NCBI GenBank assembly: GCA_049510055.1
Contig: JBEKZI010000114.1
Span: 1 to 5,089, forward strand
Direction of reading: 5' to 3'
Length of the DNA: 5,089 bases
Origin: JALHTV01 sp049510055
Lineage (GTDB): Bacteria; Planctomycetota; Phycisphaerae; SM23-33
Shown here: positions 1 through 5,089 of the stretch, piece after piece
Numbering within the stretch: position 1 is the stretch's first letter
Layout of the letters: every line of letters starts with the position of its first letter
Notes under the pieces: model-generated
What the model was told of the DNA's origin: nothing
The model's database searches: none
The model's input: the letters and a program-made list of their open reading frames with translations, nothing else
Program-made: the position numbers and the translations under genes

Positions 1-697
1 GCCCGGCAAAGACAAAACAATTCGTCTTCCGCAGCACGTCCAGCGGCAGCACCAACCGCTCCACGGGGTTCGGCACGACCTGCAACTTTTCCGGCGGAAC
101 GCCTATCCCGCCCATGATCTTGGCCACGAAGTCGCTGGGACACAGGAACGTGTCCACCCAGCGGTAGCGATGCCGGGCCCGTTGCACGAACGTTTCTATC
201 GCCAGCATCGCCCCGCCCGCCCCGGCGCAGCGAGGGCTGGCGGCGTGGCGGATCGCGTGCGGCCAGCATCGCATGCAGACGCCGTCGGGGCGCAGAAAAT
301 GCTTGGTCGGGCAGGCCAGGCGGTAATCGTGCACGGTCATGACGATGGCGATCCCCCGCCGCGCCAGGACGGGCAGGATCGACGGCGTCAGGTGGTGATA
401 GATGTTGTGCACGTGGGCCACGTCCACCGGGCCGAGTGAGTCCAGGAAGGCCTCCAGCATCTTGGCCGCCTGGGCGTTGTGGATCATGGGCCACAGGGCC
501 AAGGGGTTCAGCGTGGCGGTGAAATCGCGGAAAGGCGGAAACTCCGGCGGGCTATCCCCCTTGCGGCAACTGAAGAACGAAACGGTGTGGCCCCGCCGCC
601 GCTGCATCTCCGCCAGCGCGTGAACGGTGCTGGTGACGCCGCTGGGCGAGAACAACATTTTTTCCACGTGGAGTATGTGCATGCGATGATCCGTCAT
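1..697 (-). CDS. Glycosyltransferase family 4 (GT-B fold), N-terminal part; C-terminus outside window
   Basis: The reading frame is open from the ATG at 697 to the window edge (232 complete codons), so only the N-terminal, acceptor-binding Rossmann domain and the linker are seen. Visible marks of family GT4 are a Gly/Ser loop after the first beta strand (residues 16-22), HVHNIYHH at 95-102, TVHDYRLACP at 121-130, and CPSDFVAKIM at 186-195 followed by VVPNPV at 207-212. The last residues, FVFAG, look like the strand that opens the nucleotide-sugar-binding domain, where catalysis is completed. Cysteines 129, 141, 144 and 157 form a possible metal site. It probably adds a sugar to a lipid-linked oligosaccharide on the cytoplasmic side of the membrane. 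The start is uncertain: ATG at 682 (protein beginning MHILHVEK) has a GGA five to seven bases upstream and is at least as likely, while the ATG at 697 has no good ribosome binding site. It is the last gene of the visible operon, 14 bases after the preceding stop. Donor and acceptor are unknown. Confidence 0.9.
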   Translation of the reverse strand, partial: MTDHRMHILHVEKMLFSPSGVTSTVHALAEMQRRRGHTVSFFSCRKGDSPPEFPPFRDFTATLNPLALWPMIHNAQAAKMLEAFLDSLGPVDVAHVHNIYHHLTPSILPVLARRGIAIVMTVHDYRLACPTKHFLRPDGVCMRCWPHAIRHAASPRCAGAGGAMLAIETFVQRARHRYRWVDTFLCPSDFVAKIMGGIGVPPEKLQVVPNPVERLVLPLDVLRKTNCFVFAG

Positions 698-711
698 CGA
701 ACGTCACTACT

Positions 712-1830
712 CTACCGCCGCCGGCGCGGAGATACGACTCTAAGCAATCGTTCAAATCGCCGCACCATGCCCTGGGGGCTGAAGAGGCCGGCCCTATCCC
801 GCCCGGCTTGGCCCAGCCGCCGCGCCATGGCTGGATCGTCCAGCAGCTTGGCCAGCGCTCCGGCCAACGTCCGCGAATCGCCGACGGGAACCTTCAGTCC
901 CTCGTGGCAGTCTTCCAGCAGTTCGTCGAACGGCGGCAAATCGCTCACCACGACCGGCAGACCGGCGGCCATGGCCTCCAGCGGCGCCAGGCCGAACGTC
1001 TCGTTCCGGCTGGCCAGGACGAACACGTCCGCCGCGGCCAGGATGGCCGGGACGTCCGGCCGCTCCCCCGCCGCGGTGACGACCTTCTCTGCGCCCGCAC
1101 CGCGAATGACCGAGGCTAACTCAGGCCCATCCGTGCCCCTGCCGACCAGCAAGAGATGGAAGTCGTCGCGACGCTTGGCCAGCAGAGTGGCGGCGGCCAG
1201 AAGCGTTTGGAAGTCCTTATCCGGCATCATGTTAGCAACTTGAAGAATTATCTTTTTCCCCAGTGGAATTTGCAGCGATTTGCGGTCCATTGCCGCAGCC
1301 TTCAGTCGATTCATGTCCAGGCCGTTGCGGATCAGCGGCAGGACGCGTCGCGGCAGAAGCCGCCCAATGAGCTTGCGTTGCTGCGCGCGAGAGACGCACA
1401 CGATCGCGCTCAGCAGCCCCAGGTGGTGGTACATGGCTAACCGTCCGCGGAAGCGCCCCCCCTGCCCGCCGGGCCAGGCATGGCACCAGCACACCCGCCC
1501 CGCCGCCCGGCCGCTCAGCAAGGAACCCTTGATCGCATAGAACAGGCCGTTGCGAAGTGGATCCAGGACAATCAGGTTGTCGATCTGCTCGCGGCGGATG
1601 AGGCGAGCGAAGCGGAACGGCGCCAGCGGGTCGATGGAGCGGCGAGCCAGGCCTTCGACCACCGTCGCGCCGCGCTGCGCGAAGGCCTCAGCCATCGGCC
1701 CGCCCTTGGCCACGGAGGCGACGACGACGTGGTGGCCGCCGGCGACCAACCCGGCCGTCAAGTCGGCCGCGACGGTCTCAGCCCCGCCGCAATGGAAGTT
1801 GCCGGTGACAATCAGCACCCGCAGCTGCAT
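712..1830 (-). CDS. Glycosyltransferase family 4 (GT-B fold)
   Basis: A complete retaining-type GT4 glycosyltransferase of 372 residues, the usual length for the family. The N-terminal domain opens with a hydrophobic strand and the glycine loop CGGAE (14-18), then CHAW at 116-119, which fits the family's conserved HG/HxW position. The interdomain motif NGLD lies at 169-172. The C-terminal donor domain starts with ILQVANMMPDKDF (195-207) and carries the E-x7-E signature ETFGLAPLE (277-285), whose glutamates bind the nucleotide-sugar, followed by AMAAGLPVVVSD. The protein ends in SPRRRR, a basic tail that could help it sit on the inner membrane surface. No signal peptide or membrane segment is seen. 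The ATG at 1830 is chosen because it has GGAGG with a five-base spacer and begins directly at the first strand (MQLRVLIV). An in-frame ATG at 1866 would add 12 residues and lengthen the overlap with the upstream gene. It overlaps the preceding family 2 glycosyltransferase by 19 bases. Likely role: adding a sugar to the undecaprenyl-linked repeat unit; the sugar is unknown. Confidence 0.95.
   Translation of the reverse strand: MQLRVLIVTGNFHCGGAETVAADLTAGLVAGGHHVVVASVAKGGPMAEAFAQRGATVVEGLARRSIDPLAPFRFARLIRREQIDNLIVLDPLRNGLFYAIKGSLLSGRAAGRVCWCHAWPGGQGGRFRGRLAMYHHLGLLSAIVCVSRAQQRKLIGRLLPRRVLPLIRNGLDMNRLKAAAMDRKSLQIPLGKKIILQVANMMPDKDFQTLLAAATLLAKRRDDFHLLLVGRGTDGPELASVIRGAGAEKVVTAAGERPDVPAILAAADVFVLASRNETFGLAPLEAMAAGLPVVVSDLPPFDELLEDCHEGLKVPVGDSRTLAGALAKLLDDPAMARRLGQAGRDRAGLFSPQGMVRRFERLLRVVSPRRRR
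1812..1830 (-). other. 19-base out-of-frame overlap, GT2 to GT4
   Basis: The GT2 gene ends with TGA at 1812-1814, while the GT4 gene begins with ATG at 1830. The same bases therefore encode the GT2 tail LCSCGC and the GT4 start MQLRVL in different frames. The arrangement supports translational coupling. Confidence 0.8.
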
Positions 1831-2768
1831 AAAGCCCTCCACGCCGCTCGGCCCATTTGGGTGCACAATTCCTCAGCCATGCCGCAGGCCAGTTGCCAAT
1901 TGTGCCGCCGCCAACTCAGCAGCGACCAGGCCGAGGCCAGCAGGATCATCCCGGCCAGGTGATAACCCAGCAGCAGCCACGTGCCGGCCCCACCCTGGAC
2001 GCTGTGGCGAGCGATGTAGAGCATGTGGGCCACGTAGACCTCGCCGCGGCGGAACGGGTCCGGCCGGCCACCGGCGGCCTTGTGATGCAGGACGGTCAAC
2101 TCCGGGGCCAGGAACAGGGCGTGCTTGGACCCCAGGCGGAAGGACAGCTCGGTATCCTCCGCCAGCCCATAGCCGCTGAACGCTTCGGTGAACTTGTATT
2201 CTTTGTAGATTTCCCGCCGCAGGCTCATGATGCCGCCCACGAATCGCCACGCCGGCTTTAGCCGCACGGCCAAAGGATGCGATAAGCAAACGTATCGCGC
2301 CAGGGACACTCGCGGCGCCCAGCGGTTCTCCGCCAAGGCCGCCGCCAGGGCCACCCACAGGCGCTGCGTCCAGGGCGGCGGGACGGGATCGACGTACCGG
2401 CCGCAAATCCCCGCCACGATTGCCTGCGGATCGGCCTGGTAAAGCGATTCGAGTCGGCTGAGGAAATCTGGCGGCGCTTCCACGTCGTCGTCCAGCAGCA
2501 CGGCCACGTCGCCGCCGGCCAATTCCAGCCCGCAGTTGCGCGAGGCAGCGGAGGACGGCACGTCGCGCCGCCGATTGATGAACTTCACGCCCGCCGAGCG
2601 GACCCGCCGGGCGAGCGTCGTCTCGACCTGGGCCGTGCCATCATTAATCACGATCAACTCATCGGGCTTGCGCGTCTGGCGGAGCAGCGACTCCACGGCG
2701 GTGGCCAGCTCAGCGGGCCGGTCATGCGTGGGCACGATGACGGAGATGCGCCATTTTTTCGCGGTCAT
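1812..2768 (-). CDS. Glycosyltransferase family 2 (GT-A fold) with C-terminal membrane segment
   Basis: A complete 318-residue inverting-type GT2 glycosyltransferase. The donor-binding motifs appear in family order: VIVPTHDRP (10-18), VINDGT (40-45, nucleotide-binding Asp), SRNCG (76-80), LLDDDVEAPPDFL (91-103, the DXD motif that binds the metal and sugar diphosphate), GGIMSLRRE (178-186), and GYGLAEDTELSFRL (199-212), whose Glu-Asp pair marks the catalytic base region. LHHKAAGGR follows at 227-235. A hydrophobic stretch at about 264-286 is a likely membrane anchor or reentrant helix and would hold the enzyme at the inner membrane beside its lipid-linked acceptor. The ATG at 2768 is chosen over the in-frame start at 2792 because it has GGAGG with a five-base spacer and forms an ATGA overlap with the flippase stop. 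The last five residues are CSCGC, which is unusual and lies in the DNA shared with the next gene's start. Likely role: assembly of the same oligosaccharide as its neighbours; the sugar is unknown. Confidence 0.95.
   Translation of the reverse strand: MTAKKWRISVIVPTHDRPAELATAVESLLRQTRKPDELIVINDGTAQVETTLARRVRSAGVKFINRRRDVPSSAASRNCGLELAGGDVAVLLDDDVEAPPDFLSRLESLYQADPQAIVAGICGRYVDPVPPPWTQRLWVALAAALAENRWAPRVSLARYVCLSHPLAVRLKPAWRFVGGIMSLRREIYKEYKFTEAFSGYGLAEDTELSFRLGSKHALFLAPELTVLHHKAAGGRPDPFRRGEVYVAHMLYIARHSVQGGAGTWLLLGYHLAGMILLASAWSLLSWRRHNWQLACGMAEELCTQMGRAAWRALCSCGC
1835..1840 (-). promoter_or_regulatory. Ribosome binding site deciding the GT4 start at 1830
   Basis: Read on the minus strand the sequence is GGAGGGCTTTATG. 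The GGAGG (1836-1840) is five bases from the ATG at 1830. It lies inside the last codons of the upstream glycosyltransferase, so it favours 1830 over the in-frame ATG at 1866 and suggests translational coupling. Confidence 0.8.
2765..2768 (-). other. ATGA stop/start overlap, flippase to GT2
   Basis: The flippase TGA and the GT2 ATG share four bases (ATGA on the minus strand). This classic coupling junction implies both are translated from the same message, with ribosomes able to reinitiate. Confidence 0.85.
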
Positions 2769-4369
2769 GAGCGCCTCCGTGCCGCTAGCCACGCAAAGGG
2801 CCGTTTGAGGACGTCCACCAGGACGTGCTTTTCATGACGGTCGAACAGCAGCGGCGTGGCGACGGCGGCCACGATGACGGCCGCCCACAGGGCGCTCATC
2901 GCCCAGGTTGGCAGCAACAACAGCACCGGACAGGCCATCAGCAGGTACGTGCCCGGATGAATCCGCACGCCCGCCGCCAGGAAATAGACCACGCTGACCG
3001 CCAGGCTCCCCACCAGCATACCGACCCCTGCCGCCCAGGCCGCCCCCGCCGGACTGTAGGCGAACCGTGGCGCCCACCAGACGGCCAGGACGACGTTCGC
3101 CGCCCCGCCGGCCAGTGCGCCAAAGGCGATGGCGATGGGCCGCTCGCGCAGCCGCGCCACAGCCGTCAGCAGCGAAAAGTTGCTAACGGCCTGGAAGAAC
3201 ATCAGCAGCCCGGCCAGCAGCTTCAAGCCCACGTAATACTTCAGCGGCAAGGCCCTTACCCACACGGCACTGGTGGCGTAGATCAGGACCGTCAAGGCCA
3301 TCATGGCGAGGGTTACAGCCTTGTAGCTGGTCTCCAGCGTCGCCATGGCCGCCTCGTGCGAGGAAGCCTCCCATCGCCGCGCGGCGTGAGCGAAGACCAC
3401 CGCGAAGGCCGCGTTGCTTATCAAGAGCACCACCTGGCTGAGTTGGAGGAAAGCGTTGAACACGCCCGCCTCCTCCTTGCCGCATTGGCGGTTGGTCAAC
3501 TGGAAGCTGATGTACTGCGCCACGAGCCACAGGATGTTTCCAATCATGGCCACGAAGCCAAACCGCAGCACGCGGCCGAAGGCATGGCGGAGATCTTCGC
3601 CCTCGACGCGGCCGAGGGTGTCGGCCGGCGGCACTGCGGCCTCGCCGGCGGCGGCGCCGGCATCGGCGGGTTCCCAAGCCGCCTCGGTGGAGGCGTAGCC
3701 TTCCGCCTGCCTGATCGCCCTCTGAAGCATGACGACGCCGAAGACGATAACCGTGGCCTGGGCCAGGAAGTGTCCCCCCAGCAGCGCCAGCGCATTGGGC
3801 CACACGGCCAGGGCCGCGGCGCCGGCGATCGTGAACACCACGGAAAATATCAACTCGGCCGCCGATGCCAGACGATAGGCGCGCATGCCGAATAGGAAGC
3901 CACTCAGGTCGTAATACATCGCCCCCGCCAGCACGTTGACCATCGCGGCTAGGCACACGTAGAGCTGGTAACGGTAGGTGAAGGCTGCAGCGGGCGATTC
4001 GACCCGCGACGCGATGACCCCGTGGGTGATCCAACCACTGGCGGCGATGCCGACCGCCGTGACGGCCACGGCGGCCAGGATGCAACGCCCGCGAATCCGC
4101 CGATAGAAGGCGGCCAACTGCCCCCGGGCCTCGTAGAGGCTCACGTAGCGCATCAGACCGTGGTTGGCGCCTCCCGTGGCCACCGGGGCGGCGATGAGAA
4201 AGATCATCAGCCCCACCCCCCACAGGCCGAACTCCGCCGGACTCATCAAACGCATGAACAGCAGGACGCGCACCACGCCCAGGCCTTTTTGGAGGATCAT
4301 GGCCGGGACGTAAATGCCCAACGACTCGGCCATGGAACCAACCTTCAGCAGGCGAGCGGAGATCGACAA
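2765..4369 (-). CDS. Wzx-like polysaccharide flippase (MOP superfamily), TTG start
   Basis: A 534-residue polytopic membrane protein matching the polysaccharide-transporter branch of the MOP (multidrug/oligosaccharidyl-lipid/polysaccharide) superfamily. It would flip undecaprenyl-diphosphate-linked oligosaccharide from the inner to the outer face of the cytoplasmic membrane. Family features are the N-terminal stretch RLMSPAEFGLWGVG (40-53), then GGANHGLMRYVSLYEARGQ (66-84), and the second-half pattern KEEAGVFNAFLQLSQV (298-313). By eye there are 13-14 hydrophobic segments, near 19-39, 45-66, 96-114, 134-156, 168-190, 194-216, 268-290, 303-330, 350-371, 378-402, 411-433, 442-466 and a long one at 474-509 that may be two helices. 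Fourteen is usual for the family. A hydrophilic Ala/Glu/Pro-rich loop (about 217-262) separates the halves. The C-terminus is basic (LAARRRS). The TTG at 4369 is chosen because GGAGGTG lies just upstream; ATG at 4333 is the alternative and would cost 12 residues. Its stop overlaps the next start as ATGA. The substrate cannot be deduced. Confidence 0.93.
   Translation of the reverse strand: MSISARLLKVGSMAESLGIYVPAMILQKGLGVVRVLLFMRLMSPAEFGLWGVGLMIFLIAAPVATGGANHGLMRYVSLYEARGQLAAFYRRIRGRCILAAVAVTAVGIAASGWITHGVIASRVESPAAAFTYRYQLYVCLAAMVNVLAGAMYYDLSGFLFGMRAYRLASAAELIFSVVFTIAGAAALAVWPNALALLGGHFLAQATVIVFGVVMLQRAIRQAEGYASTEAAWEPADAGAAAGEAAVPPADTLGRVEGEDLRHAFGRVLRFGFVAMIGNILWLVAQYISFQLTNRQCGKEEAGVFNAFLQLSQVVLLISNAAFAVVFAHAARRWEASSHEAAMATLETSYKAVTLAMMALTVLIYATSAVWVRALPLKYYVGLKLLAGLLMFFQAVSNFSLLTAVARLRERPIAIAFGALAGGAANVVLAVWWAPRFAYSPAGAAWAAGVGMLVGSLAVSVVYFLAAGVRIHPGTYLLMACPVLLLLPTWAMSALWAAVIVAAVATPLLFDRHEKHVLVDVLKRPFAWLAARRRS
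2774..2778 (-). promoter_or_regulatory. Ribosome binding site deciding the GT2 start at 2768
   Basis: Read on the minus strand the sequence is GGAGGCGCTCATGA. GGAGG stands five bases before the ATG and lies in the last codons of the flippase gene. It supports 2768 rather than 2792 as the start. Confidence 0.8.
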
Positions 4370-4373
4370 AGGC

Positions 4374-4380
4374 CACCTCC
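4374..4380 (-). promoter_or_regulatory. Strong ribosome binding site for the TTG-initiated flippase
   Basis: Read on the minus strand the junction is TAGGAGGTGGCCTTTG. The G of the upstream TAG stop is the first base of the near-consensus GGAGGTG, and five bases separate GGAGGT from the TTG at 4369. This decides the start in favour of TTG over the later ATG at 4333. Confidence 0.8.
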
Positions 4381-5089
4381 TAGGCGGCCAGCGCCGCAGC
4401 CGTCAGAGGCAGGTCCAGCGGATAGGGTTCCAACAGACGGTTGTAGCCGACCATCAGGCCGGCGAAGGACCAGAACAACGCGCTGCTGGCGACGTCCCAC
4501 AGCGGGTCCACCAGCATGGCGTCGGTGAAGTAGGCGATGAAGGCCGCCCAGAACACCACCACGAACTCGCGCGAGAGCAATCCGGTGGCCGTCGGAGGAA
4601 TCTTGCGAAACAGCAGCAGCGACTCACGAAACAACAGAATGAATATCGCCGCCGTAGCGAGCACGCCGATGGCGCCCACTTCGGCGGCCATCACGAGAAA
4701 CAGGTTGTGCGGCGTGGCCAGGCCCGTACCCAGGCGCGTCAATTCCGCCGGGTCGGAGCGCAGTTCCTGCTCGCCCGAGAAATAATGTCCGAAACCTACC
4801 CCGAACCACGGGTGGATTTTGAGGAGTTCCCACGTCCGCTGCGCCAACACCCATCGGCCGACGATGGTGGACTTTTGGGCCACGCCGCCGGTGGATCGTT
4901 CCTCGCTGGCCAGGTTGGACCAGAAGACCGCAACGATCAACATGATCGCCAAGCCGGCCAGGGCCAGTTTGCTCTTGCCCGCACGGCCCATGGAAGCCCA
5001 CAGCAGCCATACGATCCCCGCCAGCAGGAAGGCTACGTAGCCGCTTCGCAGTCCGGTGAAAAAAATGGCCGGGGGGATCAGGAGGACCT
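4380..5089 (-). CDS. O-antigen ligase / Wzy polymerase family membrane protein, C-terminal part; start outside window
   Basis: The frame stays open past the right edge of the window; 235 residues and the stop are visible (numbering here starts at the first complete codon, 5087). The part seen matches the Wzy_C/O-antigen ligase domain: TGLRSGYVAFLL (11-22), corresponding to the family's T-S-R-G/G segment with its conserved Arg; a periplasmic-type loop with HPWFGVGFGHYF (92-103); and TPHNLFLVMAAEVGAIGVL (125-143) with the conserved His. Hydrophobic segments lie near 15-32, 40-57, 130-153, 172-192 and 200-215. Family members either join undecaprenyl-linked O-antigen to an acceptor such as lipid A-core or protein, or polymerise repeat units, in both cases at the outer face of the cytoplasmic membrane. 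Sequence alone cannot separate ligase from polymerase. A start within the window (ATG at 4991) is unlikely, because coding-quality sequence with the Arg motif continues upstream in frame. It is the first visible gene of the operon, ten bases before the flippase. Confidence 0.9.
   Translation of the reverse strand, partial: VLLIPPAIFFTGLRSGYVAFLLAGIVWLLWASMGRAGKSKLALAGLAIMLIVAVFWSNLASEERSTGGVAQKSTIVGRWVLAQRTWELLKIHPWFGVGFGHYFSGEQELRSDPAELTRLGTGLATPHNLFLVMAAEVGAIGVLATAAIFILLFRESLLLFRKIPPTATGLLSREFVVVFWAAFIAYFTDAMLVDPLWDVASSALFWSFAGLMVGYNRLLEPYPLDLPLTAAALAA

Larger units (their letters stand above)
1..5089 (-). other. Part of a surface-polysaccharide biosynthesis operon
   Basis: Five same-strand genes with junctions of +10, -4, -19 and +14 bases encode a ligase/polymerase-family protein, a flippase and three glycosyltransferases, the expected parts of a Wzx/Wzy-type pathway. 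Both end genes are cut by the window, so the operon extends both ways. No promoter or terminator is visible inside it; these must lie outside. Confidence 0.8.

Noticed and set aside
698..711. Possible promoter or terminator in the gap before the last gene
   Set aside because: At 14 bases it is too short, with no T-run or promoter-like hexamers.
479..1243. A 254-codon open frame on the plus strand, antisense to the two family 4 glycosyltransferases
   Set aside because: Ser/Arg/Ala-rich low-complexity product that crosses two real genes on the opposite strand, with no domain signature.
1830..1866. Longer GT4 version starting at the ATG at 1866
   Set aside because: It lacks a good ribosome binding site and adds 12 residues before the first beta strand, whereas the ATG at 1830 has GGAGG at the proper distance.
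2055..2085. GC-rich dyad around GGCCGGCC-type sequence as a hairpin or terminator
   Set aside because: It lies well inside the GT2 coding region without a T-run on the coding strand; such dyads are common in this base composition.
2825..3895. A 356-codon open frame on the plus strand, antisense to the flippase gene
   Set aside because: Its product is a compositionally biased Gln/His/Gly/Arg-rich string with no recognisable fold. It is the usual antisense shadow of a GC-rich gene with strong third-position bias.
3183..4376. A 397-codon minus-strand frame with a GTG start near the flippase start
   Set aside because: It runs out of frame through the flippase. Its product is Arg/Gly-rich with no membrane segments, whereas the flippase frame shows clear family motifs.
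5058..5066. T7 run on the coding strand (T TTT TTC in frame) as a possible programmed frameshift site in the ligase-family gene
   Set aside because: The zero frame reads intact through the site to a family-typical C-terminus. No downstream stimulatory structure was evident, and a single such heptamer is expected by chance.

Overview
The window holds five protein-coding genes, all on the minus strand, packed almost end to end. There are no RNA genes, mobile elements, CRISPR arrays, terminators or gene-free stretches; the longest non-coding gap is 14 bases. The DNA is strongly GC-rich with G/C-heavy third codon positions. Start sites carry GGAGG Shine-Dalgarno sequences, so the source is a bacterium with canonical translation initiation. 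The sequence does not identify it. A GC-rich environmental lineage such as Planctomycetota, Myxococcota or Proteobacteria would fit, but this is a guess.

In transcription order (right to left) the genes are: (1) the C-terminal part of an O-antigen ligase/polymerase-family membrane protein (4380-5089, start outside the window); (2) a Wzx-like lipid-linked oligosaccharide flippase of about 534 residues with a TTG start (2765-4369); (3) a family 2 (GT-A fold) glycosyltransferase with a C-terminal membrane segment (1812-2768); (4) a family 4 (GT-B fold) glycosyltransferase (712-1830); (5) the N-terminal part of a second family 4 glycosyltransferase (1-697, its C-terminus outside the window). The junctions are a 10-base gap with the ribosome binding site overlapping the upstream stop, an ATGA stop/start overlap, a 19-base overlap, and a 14-base gap. 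This is the layout of one translationally coupled operon.

Together the genes look like the core of a Wzx/Wzy-type surface polysaccharide locus (O-antigen, capsule or exopolysaccharide). The glycosyltransferases would build an oligosaccharide on undecaprenyl phosphate at the inner face of the cytoplasmic membrane. The flippase would turn it outward, and the ligase/polymerase-family protein would polymerise it or transfer it to an acceptor. The sugars, linkages and final polymer cannot be read from the sequence.

I found no convincing new biological system. The points worth a second look are the start-codon and overlap architecture, a cysteine-rich tail that seems to be a by-product of gene overlap, a cysteine cluster in the partial glycosyltransferase, and an unusual hydrophilic loop in the flippase.
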